64,000 bases of DNA, taken from positions 1,331,501 through 1,395,500 of the forward strand of contig WPIO01000002.1 of NCBI GenBank assembly GCA_009760855.2, given 5' to 3'. A program made the position numbers and the translations under genes. The notes under the pieces were generated by a model. That model was not told where the DNA came from. It searched no databases and saw nothing but the letters and a program-made list of their open reading frames with translations. Origin of the DNA: Cristatella mucedo. Lineage: Eukaryota > Bryozoa > Phylactolaemata > Cristatellidae. Shown here piece after piece: positions 63,961 to 64,000 of this stretch. Numbering within the stretch: position 1 is the stretch's first letter; each line of letters begins with the position of its first letter.

Positions 63961-64000
63961 TAAAACATAAGCACCATGCACATGAAAGTAAAGATCAGCT

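Noticed and set aside
1..64000. CRISPR arrays, operons, rRNA genes, integrases or phage genes
   Set aside because: None seen; the window is clearly nuclear metazoan DNA with spliceosomal introns and retroelements.

Overview
The window is nuclear DNA from an invertebrate metazoan. Its genes are split by spliceosomal introns with GT-AG sites (one likely GC-AG), it is packed with decayed non-LTR retrotransposons and tRNA-derived SINEs, and there are no operons or ribosome-binding sites. I cannot name the species. Genes were built by hand from reading frames, splice consensus and intron phase; no search was run.

Genes. The clearest gene lies on the minus strand at 20854-29719. It has ten exons, and all nine junction phases agree (4401 nt, 1466 residues plus stop). 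It encodes a NIK-like kinase (MAP3K14): a cysteine-rich helical N-terminal region, a kinase domain split over four exons, a very long Ser/Pro/Ala-rich linker, and a C-terminal domain matching the conserved NIK C-terminus. Its 5' end is unresolved because an in-frame TAG sits just upstream of the first large exon. Further upstream on the same strand (31459-35411) are small exon-like segments of an unrecognised protein. A single exon at 11782-11894 (minus) matches the N-terminus of class I (Myo1D-like) myosins and appears to use a GC donor. On the plus strand, an F-box exon at 48054 leads into leucine-rich-repeat-like exons at 56353, 57096, 58591 and 61754; this gene probably runs past the right edge.

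Repeats. At least three related CR1/L2-group LINE families occupy much of the rest. Family A (plus or minus strand, more than 20 fragments) ends in a short hairpin followed by (ATT)n. Family B ends in ACATT-type repeats. Family C is a diverged minus-strand copy at 59690-61400. There are two tRNA-derived SINE families: S2 carries a tail like the family A hairpin, while S1 has a different hairpin tail. Copies are nested: B inside A with a 6-bp target duplication, S1 and S2 inside A, and A inside A twice. Several adjacent copies lie head-to-head or tail-to-tail. A pogo/Tigger-like DNA transposon remnant and several simple-sequence tracts complete the picture.

Layout. 1-11600: LINE mosaic. 11640-14200: low-repeat region with the myosin exon. 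14216-20310: LINE mosaic. 20854-29719: NIK-like gene. 30000-36700: microsatellites, SINEs, possible gene, DNA transposon. 36735-42500: LINE and SINE remnants. 42500-48000: mostly unrecognised. 48054-62001: F-box/LRR gene with LINE- and SINE-filled introns. 62002-64000: SINEs and LINE remnants. The host genes have no evident functional link with each other.
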